This document shows, in pieces, positions 11,501 through 22,400 of a stretch of DNA of 64,000 nucleotides. The notes beneath the pieces were generated by a model, which saw only the letters and a program-made list of their open reading frames with translations, had not been told where the DNA came from and ran no database searches. The DNA is from Clavelina lepadiformis. Its lineage: Eukaryota; Chordata; Ascidiacea; Aplousobranchia; Clavelinidae. The stretch's first letter is position 1; every line of letters begins with the position of its first letter. A program made the position numbers and the translations under genes. The stretch is taken from NCBI RefSeq assembly GCF_947623445.1, contig NC_135242.1:21204001-21268000 (forward strand), in the 5' to 3' direction.

Positions 11501-14500
11501 ATCAAAAAACAAATAAAGAATTGTAAGGACTAACTACAATTAAACTAGCCTTGAAATACTTGATAATCGTTAAGTACCCGCACTACTTGAAGCACTAAAG
11601 CTGACGTGTGCTTCCTGAGGTTTGCCGGGATTACTGAGTCGTTTTCGGCCGCGCACATCAGCAACGACATACTATATTGGTGGATTAGAACTTCGCAACC
11701 AATCACAGATGAATGTAAATCGTGAAAGCTGAAAATAGAAACAAAATCCAAGTAAATAAAATTCTAAAACCTTCCGATAGCAAACACTTGAGCCAACTTT
11801 ACCTCAAATAGAACTCTTTAGAGTCCAACTCGTATGTCGGGTCATAGACAGTGGTAAAAGAGGCGCTGCATGTGGTAGTAGTACCAAAGTAGAAAGAGGT
11901 AGTTGCCTGGAAAAAATAAAGAGCATTTGCTTTTGTCGTTTTTATATAAATTTTCGCATTTCGTGGAACAAATTCAAATAATTTACTGATAAAATACGAA
12001 AAACTTTAAACGGCGAGTGATTTCACCAAACACATTCGACGACAAACTTAAAAATAATCGCAACATTACATTATCACAGTTCTCGTGTGCACTTCCATAG
12101 ACAATATTTCTCAGCGGAACACGAGTAAAATCCGTGAGGAGGGAATAAGGCGTACTGGAGCATTGTATGACAACGATATTTTTCGAATCTCTAATCACAC
12201 TGCTGTTCAGGAAGTTCATGGCTTCTTGGCTGAAAATAGTTGTCGTCGCTAATGGTTACTAACAATCGCTAACTTTTCAATAATTACTACAATTACTAAT
12301 TTTTTGCAACATAACTTTCATGTATTGTGCGTACATTTCGATACAACAGTGAAAGACCAATTATTTGAGTAAACGTCATTTAATCGTTTTTTTGTCTAAT
12401 TTACTACAGAAAATGAAATCCTTATATAGCAAGTCAAGTGAAAATGTATTATGTCGAAAAGAAATTGCCGCCCACCTATTGCTAGATGAGTGGGCGTCCA
12501 ACTGAATGAGAACTAGTAGGGTTGACGAACCTTCCCATTGCTTGCAAATTGACATCAATCTGCAGATTTGCGGATAAAAAAATTTGTCTTCTAAAGCTTA
12601 TGACGAAAAGCTAACAGCAGAGCAATGCTCTTCATACTGCTTAAAAATTCAATCCCAATCATATGGATTAGGTGGCGCTGCGAAGGACAGAGGTTAAAGA
12701 AATTGTAACCTTTGTGTGGAAGAAGTCTCCATTGTTACTACAACTTGGGAAGACAGGGCTGACACTGGCAATGAGGTTTTGTAAAGTTTGGAAAGAATAC
12801 CTGGACAATAAAAACAAATTTGTTGCAAAGTTTTTAAAGGGGAGGAGGACAAACAAGTGTCAACACAACAGATATTTTCAAAAATCATATCTAAAATGAA
12901 TCTGTTTTTTACGATTATGACTCGTTTATTCGAGTCGAAATTCACAACTCTTCGCTTCTAAACCAACTTACTTAACGAGAGTGTTGAGGCTACTTAACAT
13001 ACGACAAGCACCTGAGTTTGAAATGTCCTGAGTAGTTTGTGATAACAATGCTGAGCTGGTCGGAAGCAGAAAGATGAATCGAAGTGAGGTGAAACACACA
13101 AGATCGATGTTGTTGTCCTTCAGAAATATTTCTTGGACCTGAAAAAATATCTTTTAGTCAGAAAATGGTGATATGTGACATAAGATACTTTATTATACTT
13201 GGAACCAGTTAGCATGAAATTACCCAGAAACGAGATTATTGGAAAACAACAACAACAACTACGTCGACAAACATATCTGTATTATTTTATTTGCAACAGT
13301 TAACCGTTAACAGTCAATATGGCGGTCGTATTCAGGCTTTACAGATAATTAAATGCGACTACTCACTTTGGATGATAGACGTGATGCAATGCTGGCACCA
13401 AATTTCTGTAAGTTTGAGCAACAATGACTGAAGATGGAGCCATTCTGCTCTTGTACAAATGATGAGGAACAATTTGAGGTAGTAACAGAAAAATTTGACA
13501 CATCTAAACCTGGAACTGAATGTTGAGATATCAGAATTGCTCCAATAACTGTTAGCAATGGTCTCAAAAATGGTTGTCATTGGTAGCTACATCCAGAAAT
13601 TTGCTTACCACTTAAAGCTGCCCTTAACTCTGTAAGTCTCATAGACAATAAATCTTGGCTGATGAGTAACCGCCGGTCTGAATAAGAGAGGCGACCCTCT
13701 TCAATGCTCCGGCATTTCAACTTGTCTAAAACAAAAACATGGAGTAGTTTAAAATTACATACACAGTATCTATGAAATGGTCAGTTTGGACATCTTTGTA
13801 TGTTCTCGAAATGTAATTTTACCAATTGTGTCATAGCAAACATTGTTACAGAATACCATATGCTAGAATACACAGTTGGCGAACTATGATTCAGTTAGCG
13901 GTATTCAACTTTTGAAAGTATTTTGTTTCAGAATGTGGTTTCAAAAGATACAAACATACTGCAAATGTCTAAGCCAACACAACAAAGAACTAACTCACCA
14001 GTGACAATAATATGAAAATTTATTTCTTCTTTTAAGTTGTTGGTGGCATGCACCACAACTTGGTAAGCGCTTGTTGCCTGTGATAACTTCCGTAAGCACA
14101 TGGCGATACCACTGGCAAATGAACCCTTTGCAAGAAAAAGGAAATCTTTAGCAGTAATATAGAGTGAGTATTATTTTCCAAGCACGTTATAAAATTTAAT
14201 AAAAAATCAAAAACGCTCAATATTTCCCTTCTGCAAATCAATACAAAGATATCTCAAAACGTGTACTAGCACATGTCAAATTGTCTTCGAATTGTCACTA
14301 TGGTGAATAGCCATTAAGGCATTGAAACATGTCATTACAAAGCAGAAATGTCACAGATTTTCCCCTTATCCCATATAAATATTAGTCACAAGTACTGAAT
14401 GGCATAGATGGATTGTAATCAAGTAATTTGTCTTATGCTAAAATCGCTTCATAAAAGATAGATCCATCAAATTGCAGGCAAAGCATTTGTCCTGTGCCAA

Positions 14501-17500
14501 AATCATTGGAAAAAATAGATTCATCATATTGCAACCGAATCATTTGTCATTTGTCCTATGCTAAAATCATTCGAGAAAAAACAGATCCATTAACTCATGT
14601 GACATTACCTTGCAAATATGGACTTCTACCAAACCGTTGGAAGTGGCCGCCGCCATTTTGGCAAACGCCATAATTTCTGTTGAGTCTAAGCGCTTCAGAG
14701 TTGATGGATTTTCACTCGCTAAATTCTGCTTAGCGCGAAGAACTGCAAATGAAAAATCTTCTTCTGATGGACATCCATGTGGGCCTAGTTAAGACAAAAT
14801 CTGTCAACTTTAAGCTCTGTGCAGCAGCAACTTGCATGGTTAGCAAGAATTAAAAATAGTTTTAATATCTTTTAAATCAGGGATGTTCAGCCTTTTATCA
14901 TAGTGGGCCGCATTGTCACTTGAAATAATTCAATAGGCCGCAGAACCTGTCCAATTTCAAGAAAAATGGGTATACTATACTATTACTGCGCCCCTAAAAG
15001 CTGACTGGTACATTTTAATTAGGCTAAGATTCAAAGTTCAAAGTACTACTTTTGGAGTGAAAATGACCAGCGGGCCGCACAAAAATCTCAGGCGCACTGT
15101 GGCTCGCGGGCCGCAGGTTGGACATCCTTGTTCTAAAGCTTATTATGTTACACGTCGACTACATGTAAAATATGTTTCAAACAATGCTAATTTACCTACC
15201 TATTGCAATCAAGTATTGAATGGTTGCCATGAGCATGAATTTGTTAAAGAGTGTGTAATTTTCAAAAATTTCCAGCTTTTTCTTTGCCTGGTAATGCAAC
15301 AAAAAGACGTTTTAAGTTTTTAAAGATTTTTCATCACATAAATGCAGGAAAATTAAAATCTTTTTATAGATTCCCATAAAACTTTACCAGCTCATACACG
15401 AAGGCTTTAATTTTAAAACACAATAACAATTCAAACAAAAATTGCCTTCAACAATATTACCTAACATGTTTACACATGTGTACTAATACCAAAATCTTGG
15501 ACTACAGTTTATAAACCAAAATTTATCTATATATTTCTGTATCATAATTACACTTACTTCAAGAGATGGCTCTCTAAAACAATGGGCCAAATGTGATGTC
15601 ACAATTACATTGGCAACATCCCCAATAAATCTTGGCAAAGCAGTCAAAGGGTACATAAGAAGGATTACCGGTTTCCTTTCTAAATCTGATGTCAAATTTT
15701 GCGGTATTTCAATGTTTTCAATGTTATCTGCCACACTGAGCATGTATCGCTTGGGTGGAGGGTCATCGGTTATTTCCATTACTTCACCTATAATTGCAAA
15801 CAAATGTTATGCTTAGGACAGTGTAACGACTGAAATGGCATGTTACTGCTTTTGTATATTACACAGTGCAAGAAAAAAGGTAAAAAATTTGCAACATCAT
15901 AATTAATGTTGTTTCTTCGATTTTCAATATGTTAAACAATGGAAACAACAATTGGTGGGCATTTTGAAATTAACTCTCACCTTCCGAAACACCGGAAATC
16001 TGTCTCTTAGGTGTCTCATGCATTTTTTCTTGGGCTGGTCCTGAAATGGTCCGTGTAAGGTGTGGGTGCATTTGACCTCTGACACCAAACCTCGTCGGCG
16101 AAGGCAGCAGTGTTGAGACCTGTGCTGGTTCAGGCTGTCGAGAAGCGGCTGGGTGCATAGCTTTGCTTAACAATGAGTTTGGGGCATTACCACGGAACAT
16201 GGTGGCAGCGGAACTTGTATTTGACATCACCGGCAAACGAGGCATTGACATATTGCCTTGCATCCTCTCTGTGATGAAAGTTACGAATATAAAGGAAGTT
16301 GAAGAGTTTGCTGAGGAAATCGTGTTTCCAGTATTACTATATACAGTGCAAATGATGGTACAAACGATGCAGTCAGAAATTGCAGAAGAAACTGATCAAA
16401 AATCCAACGTAAACACTTAAATCACAAACACAGTAAAAGACAATAACAGAAAGCTTAGTAGTTGCTACACACATCCAAAATCAATTCTAAAAGAAAGTTT
16501 AATGAAGTCTACAAACGAAAGTTACCTTCTGCTGTTTTATTCCATAAAACAGGGGGGCCTCGAATCAACTTTCTCGGATGAGAAGGATCACGAATGAGGT
16601 AGAAGCGGGCATGTGGTCCGATGAGCTGACTCGAATTGAGACAGGTGTTAGCCGGGTCAGCCGACGGTTCAAGACCGATGTGATCGATCAGTTGAAGGAA
16701 TGTACGAAGTGACTTTTCCCCACAACCAACACATTGCACTGATATTGCTAAAGTGCAATATATGAAGTGAAGAGTAAAAAAAGAACTTGAGTAGATTGTT
16801 TACTCATCAAAGAACAAAAATAAATATAGGCTAAATCACTCCACTCTTATACACACTTGAAATTTGAACAACAACTGCAATCTCTTTACCTTGGGAAGAG
16901 CTGTTTGGTGGAGGTAAAGATCGGAGATTGAGAGAAATGACAACAATGCCGTGCATATCATTTGCATTTAACGTGGTTTGCAGTGCAAGTAGAACATATT
17001 CATTGGGGTAGGGGACGATCAGGCTCGCATCTTGTTCAATATTTGCCAAACGTATGTCTTTTCCCGCTTTACAGTAACCTGCGGTAAATGGCTTTTGTAA
17101 ATTATCTAGCTTTGCAAATAATCAGCTCAAAATATAATTTAATAAAATACAGTAGTCTGCTTAAGAGACACTTATTTATTAGACGGTATATACATAGCGA
17201 TAGACAAAACTAATAATCAGTCAAATTGCACAAATCCAACATGAAAATTTTTTGTTAATTGTATGATAACAGTTGAGCAAGTTTGAGTCGAGGCACAAAA
17301 AATACTATGACCAAATATTTAAACACTACACACCTTTGGGTAATTTTGTTGTTCGCATCATTTGAGGGCGATCGGGCATATCAATACTTGACCTAGTTGG
17401 ATGCTGAGATGCTCCATTTGAAGTTAATCCATTTTGTGGTAAAGCTCCAACTGAAATGGCGTGAGAGGTCGGGGATCTTGAAAGACACACAAAGTCTTAT

Positions 17501-19107
17501 TATTTGTAAGGCTACTTACAATAGATTCATGCAACAATTTTTAATTTTCCACATTTCTGCATTAGAACTATATAATATACTGTACAATATGTTATACTAT
17601 ACTTAACTGTACAATACCATGCACAATAGTATTGTTTTAAACCTTATATCAGGAGCGGGTTGCTGATTGGTGGAAGACATATCAGATCTTGATGGAAGTC
17701 TTGAAAGAGGATGAATTTTAGACCGATCCTGCTGCATCTGCTGCCAGACCTGCATCCTTTGCAAATGCTTGAGGTGCTCGACCCTTGTCTGTGAGACACG
17801 TATCTTGATTTAAATTCTCTTTTTACAAACTACAACAAAGTGTAACTTCATAAAAGCTTCATTGAGCTATTTGCAAGGCCTTAAATAAACCTCACCAAAT
17901 ATGGGTCAAAGCGCGTGATTTTTTATGCAATTGACCAACCTCTAAATGCTGTTGTTGTGCCATCAACGGTAAGGCTGTTGTTGCACCTGTGTGTTTACCA
18001 TCTACATTGCTTTTCTGCTTGTTTACAAAAGCACCTGTGGGCGTCAACGATGCAGCAGACAATAATGCTGGTGGACCTGTATTTAACACAGATTTTCTGT
18101 TCAGAAAAAAGGCAGCTATTTGATTACAATTATTATGCGAATAATTTGGTATTAACAAATATTCTAAAATAATTAATTTCAAATACAAATTATCGAATCA
18201 GAAATTTATGCTTGACATTCAAATGATTCTGTGCAAATCAATAATAATCAACATATGGGAGACTCAGTGCCAGTCACCAAACCAAGTTGGACCTCAGCAA
18301 AATGTAATAATGTTATTTTGCAAAACAAGGCACCAGTTGTTCGTAAACAAAGCACCTTACAGTTATCTTCAGTGTTTTGCTTTAGAAAAAAATAGGCATT
18401 TTCCTAAACATAATATGTATAGTGCCATTTACGAGAAATTTTGCATCGTGTCTTTGATTGTCCCTAGTTCAGGTCAAGCAACCAACCAACCTCCTTTCAC
18501 TGTTGAATAAAGTTTTGACGATGAAATCGTAGGGGACATGTGATATGATGATAGAAGATTTGCACTGCTTTGAGCATTTTGTTGCTTTTGTAAGTCATCC
18601 AACTGATTGCAATTTTGTCGATTAAGTTCCCCGTCTAATTCTTGAATATTGGGTTTTACATCTACAAACAATTACCGACAATGACCGACAGTACTGTGTG
18701 TGTTTGTATGGTAACCAGAAAACACCAGTAGTAATTCAATCATAAGTTTATGTATTTCACAAGATTAAACTATTGGTGAATTACATGTATTCATTAGAAT
18801 AATCATCAACTATTGAAAATTGTTTTGGTGATGGCATGCTACAAAACCTACTAAAATTTACTTCCAGCTCATTCAACAAAATAATTTATCGAAAAAGTTG
18901 ATAAATTGATCATGCGACACAAAACCGACCTTGTTCTGAGTTAGAAGAGATGGAGGAAGATGGTCGTAGGTTGAGCAGGAAAGATGAGAAGATTCTGCTC
19001 GGAGTCACAGCAGATGATCTGAGTGATGTCTCGATACTCTGATGTAATGCTTCCTCAAATGCAGCCTTCTGCAGTGAGTGATTACTACCCATAAAGCTGG
19101 CAGGCAT
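5555..19107 (-). CDS. GREB1: GREB1/GREB1L-like protein, ~38 coding exons, about 1,993 aa
   Basis: This is a full-length homologue of the growth-regulation-by-estrogen (GREB1/GREB1L) family, nuclear cofactors whose C-terminal part has been linked to a glycosyltransferase fold. The family is recognised by the N-terminal core AAFEEALHQSIETSLRSSAV, then DVKPNIQELDGE, a Cys-rich CVGCGEKSLRTFLQLIDHIG segment, PRFIGDVANVIVTSHLAHC, a large exon with VYFLLSIYAFTHSQ just upstream, and a C-terminal WPFVLFMDDD segment near residue 1,780 (possible DXD metal site). Exons (5'-3'): 18930-19107, 18491-18661, 17940-18076, 17643-17788, 17334-17476, 16890-17078, 16526-16738, 15981-16268, 15558-15787, 15200-15287, 14609-14784, 13999-14125, 13609-13725, 13367-13562, 12972-13138, 12476-12559, 12070-12229, 11803-11906, 11578-11728, 11335-11469, 11027-11092, 10823-10935, 10483-10751, 10357-10435, 10202-10281, 9780-10092, 9646-9749, 9057-9396, 8876-8933, 8680-8791, 8499-8605, 7548-7718, 7237-7456, 6941-7094, 6500-6662, 6271-6368, 5997-6128, 5555-5756. 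All phases close except exon 13 to 14. The second Met (19092) is an alternative start, giving MGSN like vertebrate MGNS. Length matches the human protein (about 1,950 aa). Confidence 0.87.
8070..8434. mobile_element. hAT-type MITE in a GREB1 intron
   Basis: The left end CAGTGATTCTCAAACT and the right end AGTTTGAGAACCATTG are near-perfect inverted repeats with hAT-style CAG/CTG-like termini. The flanks CGCTAGCT and CGCTAAAC share five of eight bases, so the duplication has decayed. There is no coding potential inside. It lies in the intron between GREB1 exons 31 and 32 and largely explains why that intron is longer than its neighbours. Confidence 0.7.
14426..14590. repeat. Tandem repeat, about 3 units of 55-65 bp
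   Basis: Three consecutive diverged units start near 14426, 14485 and 14542. Each has the form ATTTGTC..ATGCTAAAATC followed by an A-rich block and AGATCCATCA. The third carries a small internal duplication of ATTTGTC and is cut short. The array lies in the GREB1 intron between exons 11 and 12, just downstream (in gene orientation) of exon 11. Confidence 0.7.
14878..15130. mobile_element. hAT-type MITE in a GREB1 intron
   Basis: The left end CAGGGATGTTCAGCC is the inverted partner of the right end GGTTGGACATCCTTG. Sub-terminal GGGCCGC motifs occur on both sides. The flanks TTTTAAAT and TTCTAAAG match at six of eight positions, consistent with an old 8-bp duplication. There is no coding capacity. 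It lies between GREB1 exons 10 and 11. Confidence 0.7.
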
Positions 19108-19373
19108 TACAACCTAAATCATAACCAGCCTGTCACAAAATGCATCTAGAATATATACAATTGTATGTATTAAATCTAGGTTATGTTTTTTGGAACATAC
19201 TTAAATGTCTATTTTTCTTGTTAAAACACATACTCTACTTGTTTAGAAAATATACAAACTGCAAAACTCAGAAAGTAAACATGACAAAAATTGTCTAACA
19301 TGTTAACTGCAATGTAGCAATATCAAAACTTGGTGAATTGTAATGAAAGCGTTTCTGAAGTTTGATGTATTAC

Positions 19374-19400
19374 CTGTACTGGCAGCAGATTTTTGGAACG
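19374..19400 (-). other. Possible noncoding 5' exon of the GREB1-like gene
   Basis: On the minus strand, CCAGTACAG is followed by GTAATAC at 19373, a good splice donor. A matching acceptor-like TGATTTAG lies 7 bases or so upstream of the GREB1 start codon at 19107. This would make a 5'UTR intron of about 260 bp. The 5' limit of the exon cannot be seen. Confidence 0.25.
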
Positions 19401-22400
19401 CATTGAATTTGCAATAATATATCATACATCACCTCATCCAATAAGCGCAACAAAAAAATTATAAATAATTTTTGAATTCAAATTTCACGATTTAAAAAGA
19501 ATAGTAAACAGATCTAAAAAGAAATCACTCAATTAAAACATTCCTTTACTAACCAAGCATACACTGAAGCTAAGCCTAGTTGAATGATGTTTCACTCTGT
19601 CGTTAATCAAGAATACACAGGGAAGTTGATAAGAAAATAAAACAACAGTTCACCAAGTAAAAAATCTGTATTTGATGCTTCTCATATTTCCTAACGGACA
19701 ACAGCCGCAGAAACTTGGTCTTTGTAGCAGATCTCATTTAACGGCTTTCATACCACAGAAGTACATTCAGTGAAAAGTACTTTTATTCATCAAAGCATCG
19801 TCTTTGACAACAGACACTCACAAAGCTCTGGTTTGATAGGTTGGGACGAAATCAAAATTCATGAACTGCTGAAACCAACCATTGAGGAAGTTAAACAAAC
19901 AGTTTTAATTAATCAAGTTATGAATGAAACTAGTTAAAAGGATTTGGATCATTTGTTAATCTCTATCATGTCATGGCGGAGATATTTACGTGACCCTTAA
20001 CAAGTTGTTGCTGTAGCAGACCTCAAGTGTGCTGCATGTATCATGGCGCAAGCGTTTGTCACTACAATACCAACATTTCCATTGGAACATTCATAAACTA
20101 TGTGTTGCATTTGCTATCAGTACTCCATCAACTAGTGCAATAGTCTATTTGCATTCTTATAGTATAATGTATTTTATATTTGCTTAGCTTTTTTGCACAT
20201 AGCATAGAAGAAAATACGTTACAAAGGAAATTGGTAATACGTGCACATGAGTAGTAACACGTTGCGGTGGTTTTAAAGCAAAAGGGGGTCATTAATCTTC
20301 AAAGGTTCCTTAACCAAACACGCTCTGGCCGCGCATGCACTTTATGCTGACCAGCTGACGCGTAATGTATACCAAACATAAACCTAATTTTTAGAACAGG
20401 AAATACTGGGAACACTACAACAATGTATTCGCACGTAATCGTACCGCGCGTCATTTCTTAACGTAGGATGCATTCTACAGTTTGAAAACATCTCCGTCAG
20501 CTTTAAGATTCCTCTGCGCAAATTACAACAAATTTACGATGTTCCCAACATGCACCAACGGCAGGCTAAGCCCTTGTCCTAACCTGCGGTATGCAGCTTG
20601 CTAATATTAACAGATTAACCTTTCAGTCTGAGTTTAAATTTATATACCGGACCTTGAAACGTGAAGTTTGCTAAGCTTCATTTGCCGATCTTTTAGTTAC
20701 TATCGATTCAAAATATTAAGCAATTCTCGTAAGTTTGGCAGTTATACGGCCATGTTTGCCCACACGGTTAAATCAAAGCAGATACCTGACATGACCACTT
20801 AACGCTAGCGGCTTGAAAGCAACACATAAGCACCTTACACGATCACCGGTGATACAATAGCTCGAAAACAAACGCGAAAACAATAGCCCGCATAGCAAGG
20901 AAATAACCGAGTAACTACACTCTGGTCATCGTGAAGGGTAACCCACCCTATCGTAAACAAGCTTAATCATTAACTGACTTTGGTAAATGGTCAACGGCCA
21001 CATCGCTGAGCCGTGAACCATGCGATGGCCAACAAAGGACTTTTCAAAATTTATTAATAACTAACCATTTGCCCAATAAAGCGGATTGTTCAAAGCTGTC
21101 GCGACAACGTGGACTATCGTTGTAGTTATTGCTTAGAAATAACGTGAAAACCCGAGTTAGAACACAATTTTGTAAAAATGTTCCACACATAAGCCTCTGG
21201 TACAGATGGTGACACCACCACAGGCGGGATGGACCCGGCATTTCCGTTAAAAATAAGCGTGGCCACTTTTTTGCAAGTGATAAACGACTACGAAATGGTA
21301 TATTGAAACTTACGTGGGCGGTAGCGCTACTTTCGCCTGAAAAACGACGTTTGCATTTTCGTTCATAGACACCGTATTCACGCTAAAGCTGGACTGGTCT
21401 AAGCAAGTGGCTGCGCTGTACAAAACCTCCAACGTGATACTTGTCAGTAGTTTTAATACTTCAACTTCATTTGGTCTCGTGGATGCAAAACGAATACAAT
21501 TTTCACAGTACATTGTCTTGCACCCGTGCCGCCGTATCTCTATCGCGAATCGTGACGTTACCTTCCGGCAAAAGGTATTTACGTTCGATGAATGGCAGAA
21601 GCGGCAGGCGTAACACAACAGCGTAAAGAAAGGTACCTTTTCATTTGGTTCTCCTGGTTAATCAGAAGTTACTAATCATAAAAGCACCATTTTTTGAGGT
21701 ATTGAATTTTAAAAAATCGTTACGACACATACTTACTATTGGGACCGTAATATCTCTAAATATCGCTGCCAACTATTTCAAAATTAAGATTCAAGATTTG
21801 CTTCGCAGTTACTCTGCCATACTGCTGCACGGCCCTTTCCAGGCGGCTCTAACACAATCGCCTTTAACCAGATCATTCAACGAAACGTCGGAGACCTTTT
21901 CTGCATTGCTACGCTCTTTCCGGTACCAACTGATGGCTTAAAATGGCCTCTGACATAACTATGACAGTTCTATTGTATTCCAATACATGGCGGATTTCAT
22001 TGCCGCATGGCGGGTAAAAACTAAGATACCGGCATTAGTGGGCATCGCGGAGCTTCTTCGAACTCACCGAATCGTGGAAGTCGAGACGTTACTAGTCCTT
22101 CCTACCCCTTGTCTAACTGACGACCTTAGCGCAACTTATTGCAGCAGAGAAGTTTCTTCCGTAGCAATAACTACAAGATGCACCTGCACACAAAGTATTA
22201 CCGTTGGCTTGTAAGCTTTAAATACTGTGACGAAAGTATGCGATATGCGGGCAACAGTGTTTACGTCTTTGTCAGATGTCCGTTCTAAAATTTCTGTTAT
22301 GCCACACGTTGCTTGAACAAGAAAAAGCACAACCGGAAGACCGAATTAGGGCAGGGACAATCGTACAACCCGAACGCCTACAACAGCCCACGCTACATCC

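Noticed and set aside
12672-12899. 75-codon plus-strand frame inside a GREB1 intron, looking like a basic small protein
   Set aside because: It starts at GTG rather than ATG, has no recognised domain, and GREB1 exons 15 and 16 join in phase across it.
21310-21618. Possible integrin alpha C-terminal exon (Cys-rich then strand-rich frame)
   Set aside because: The resemblance is loose, the splice phases to neighbouring candidate exons do not match, and no transmembrane or GFFKR-type tail follows. Kept only as an unresolved region.
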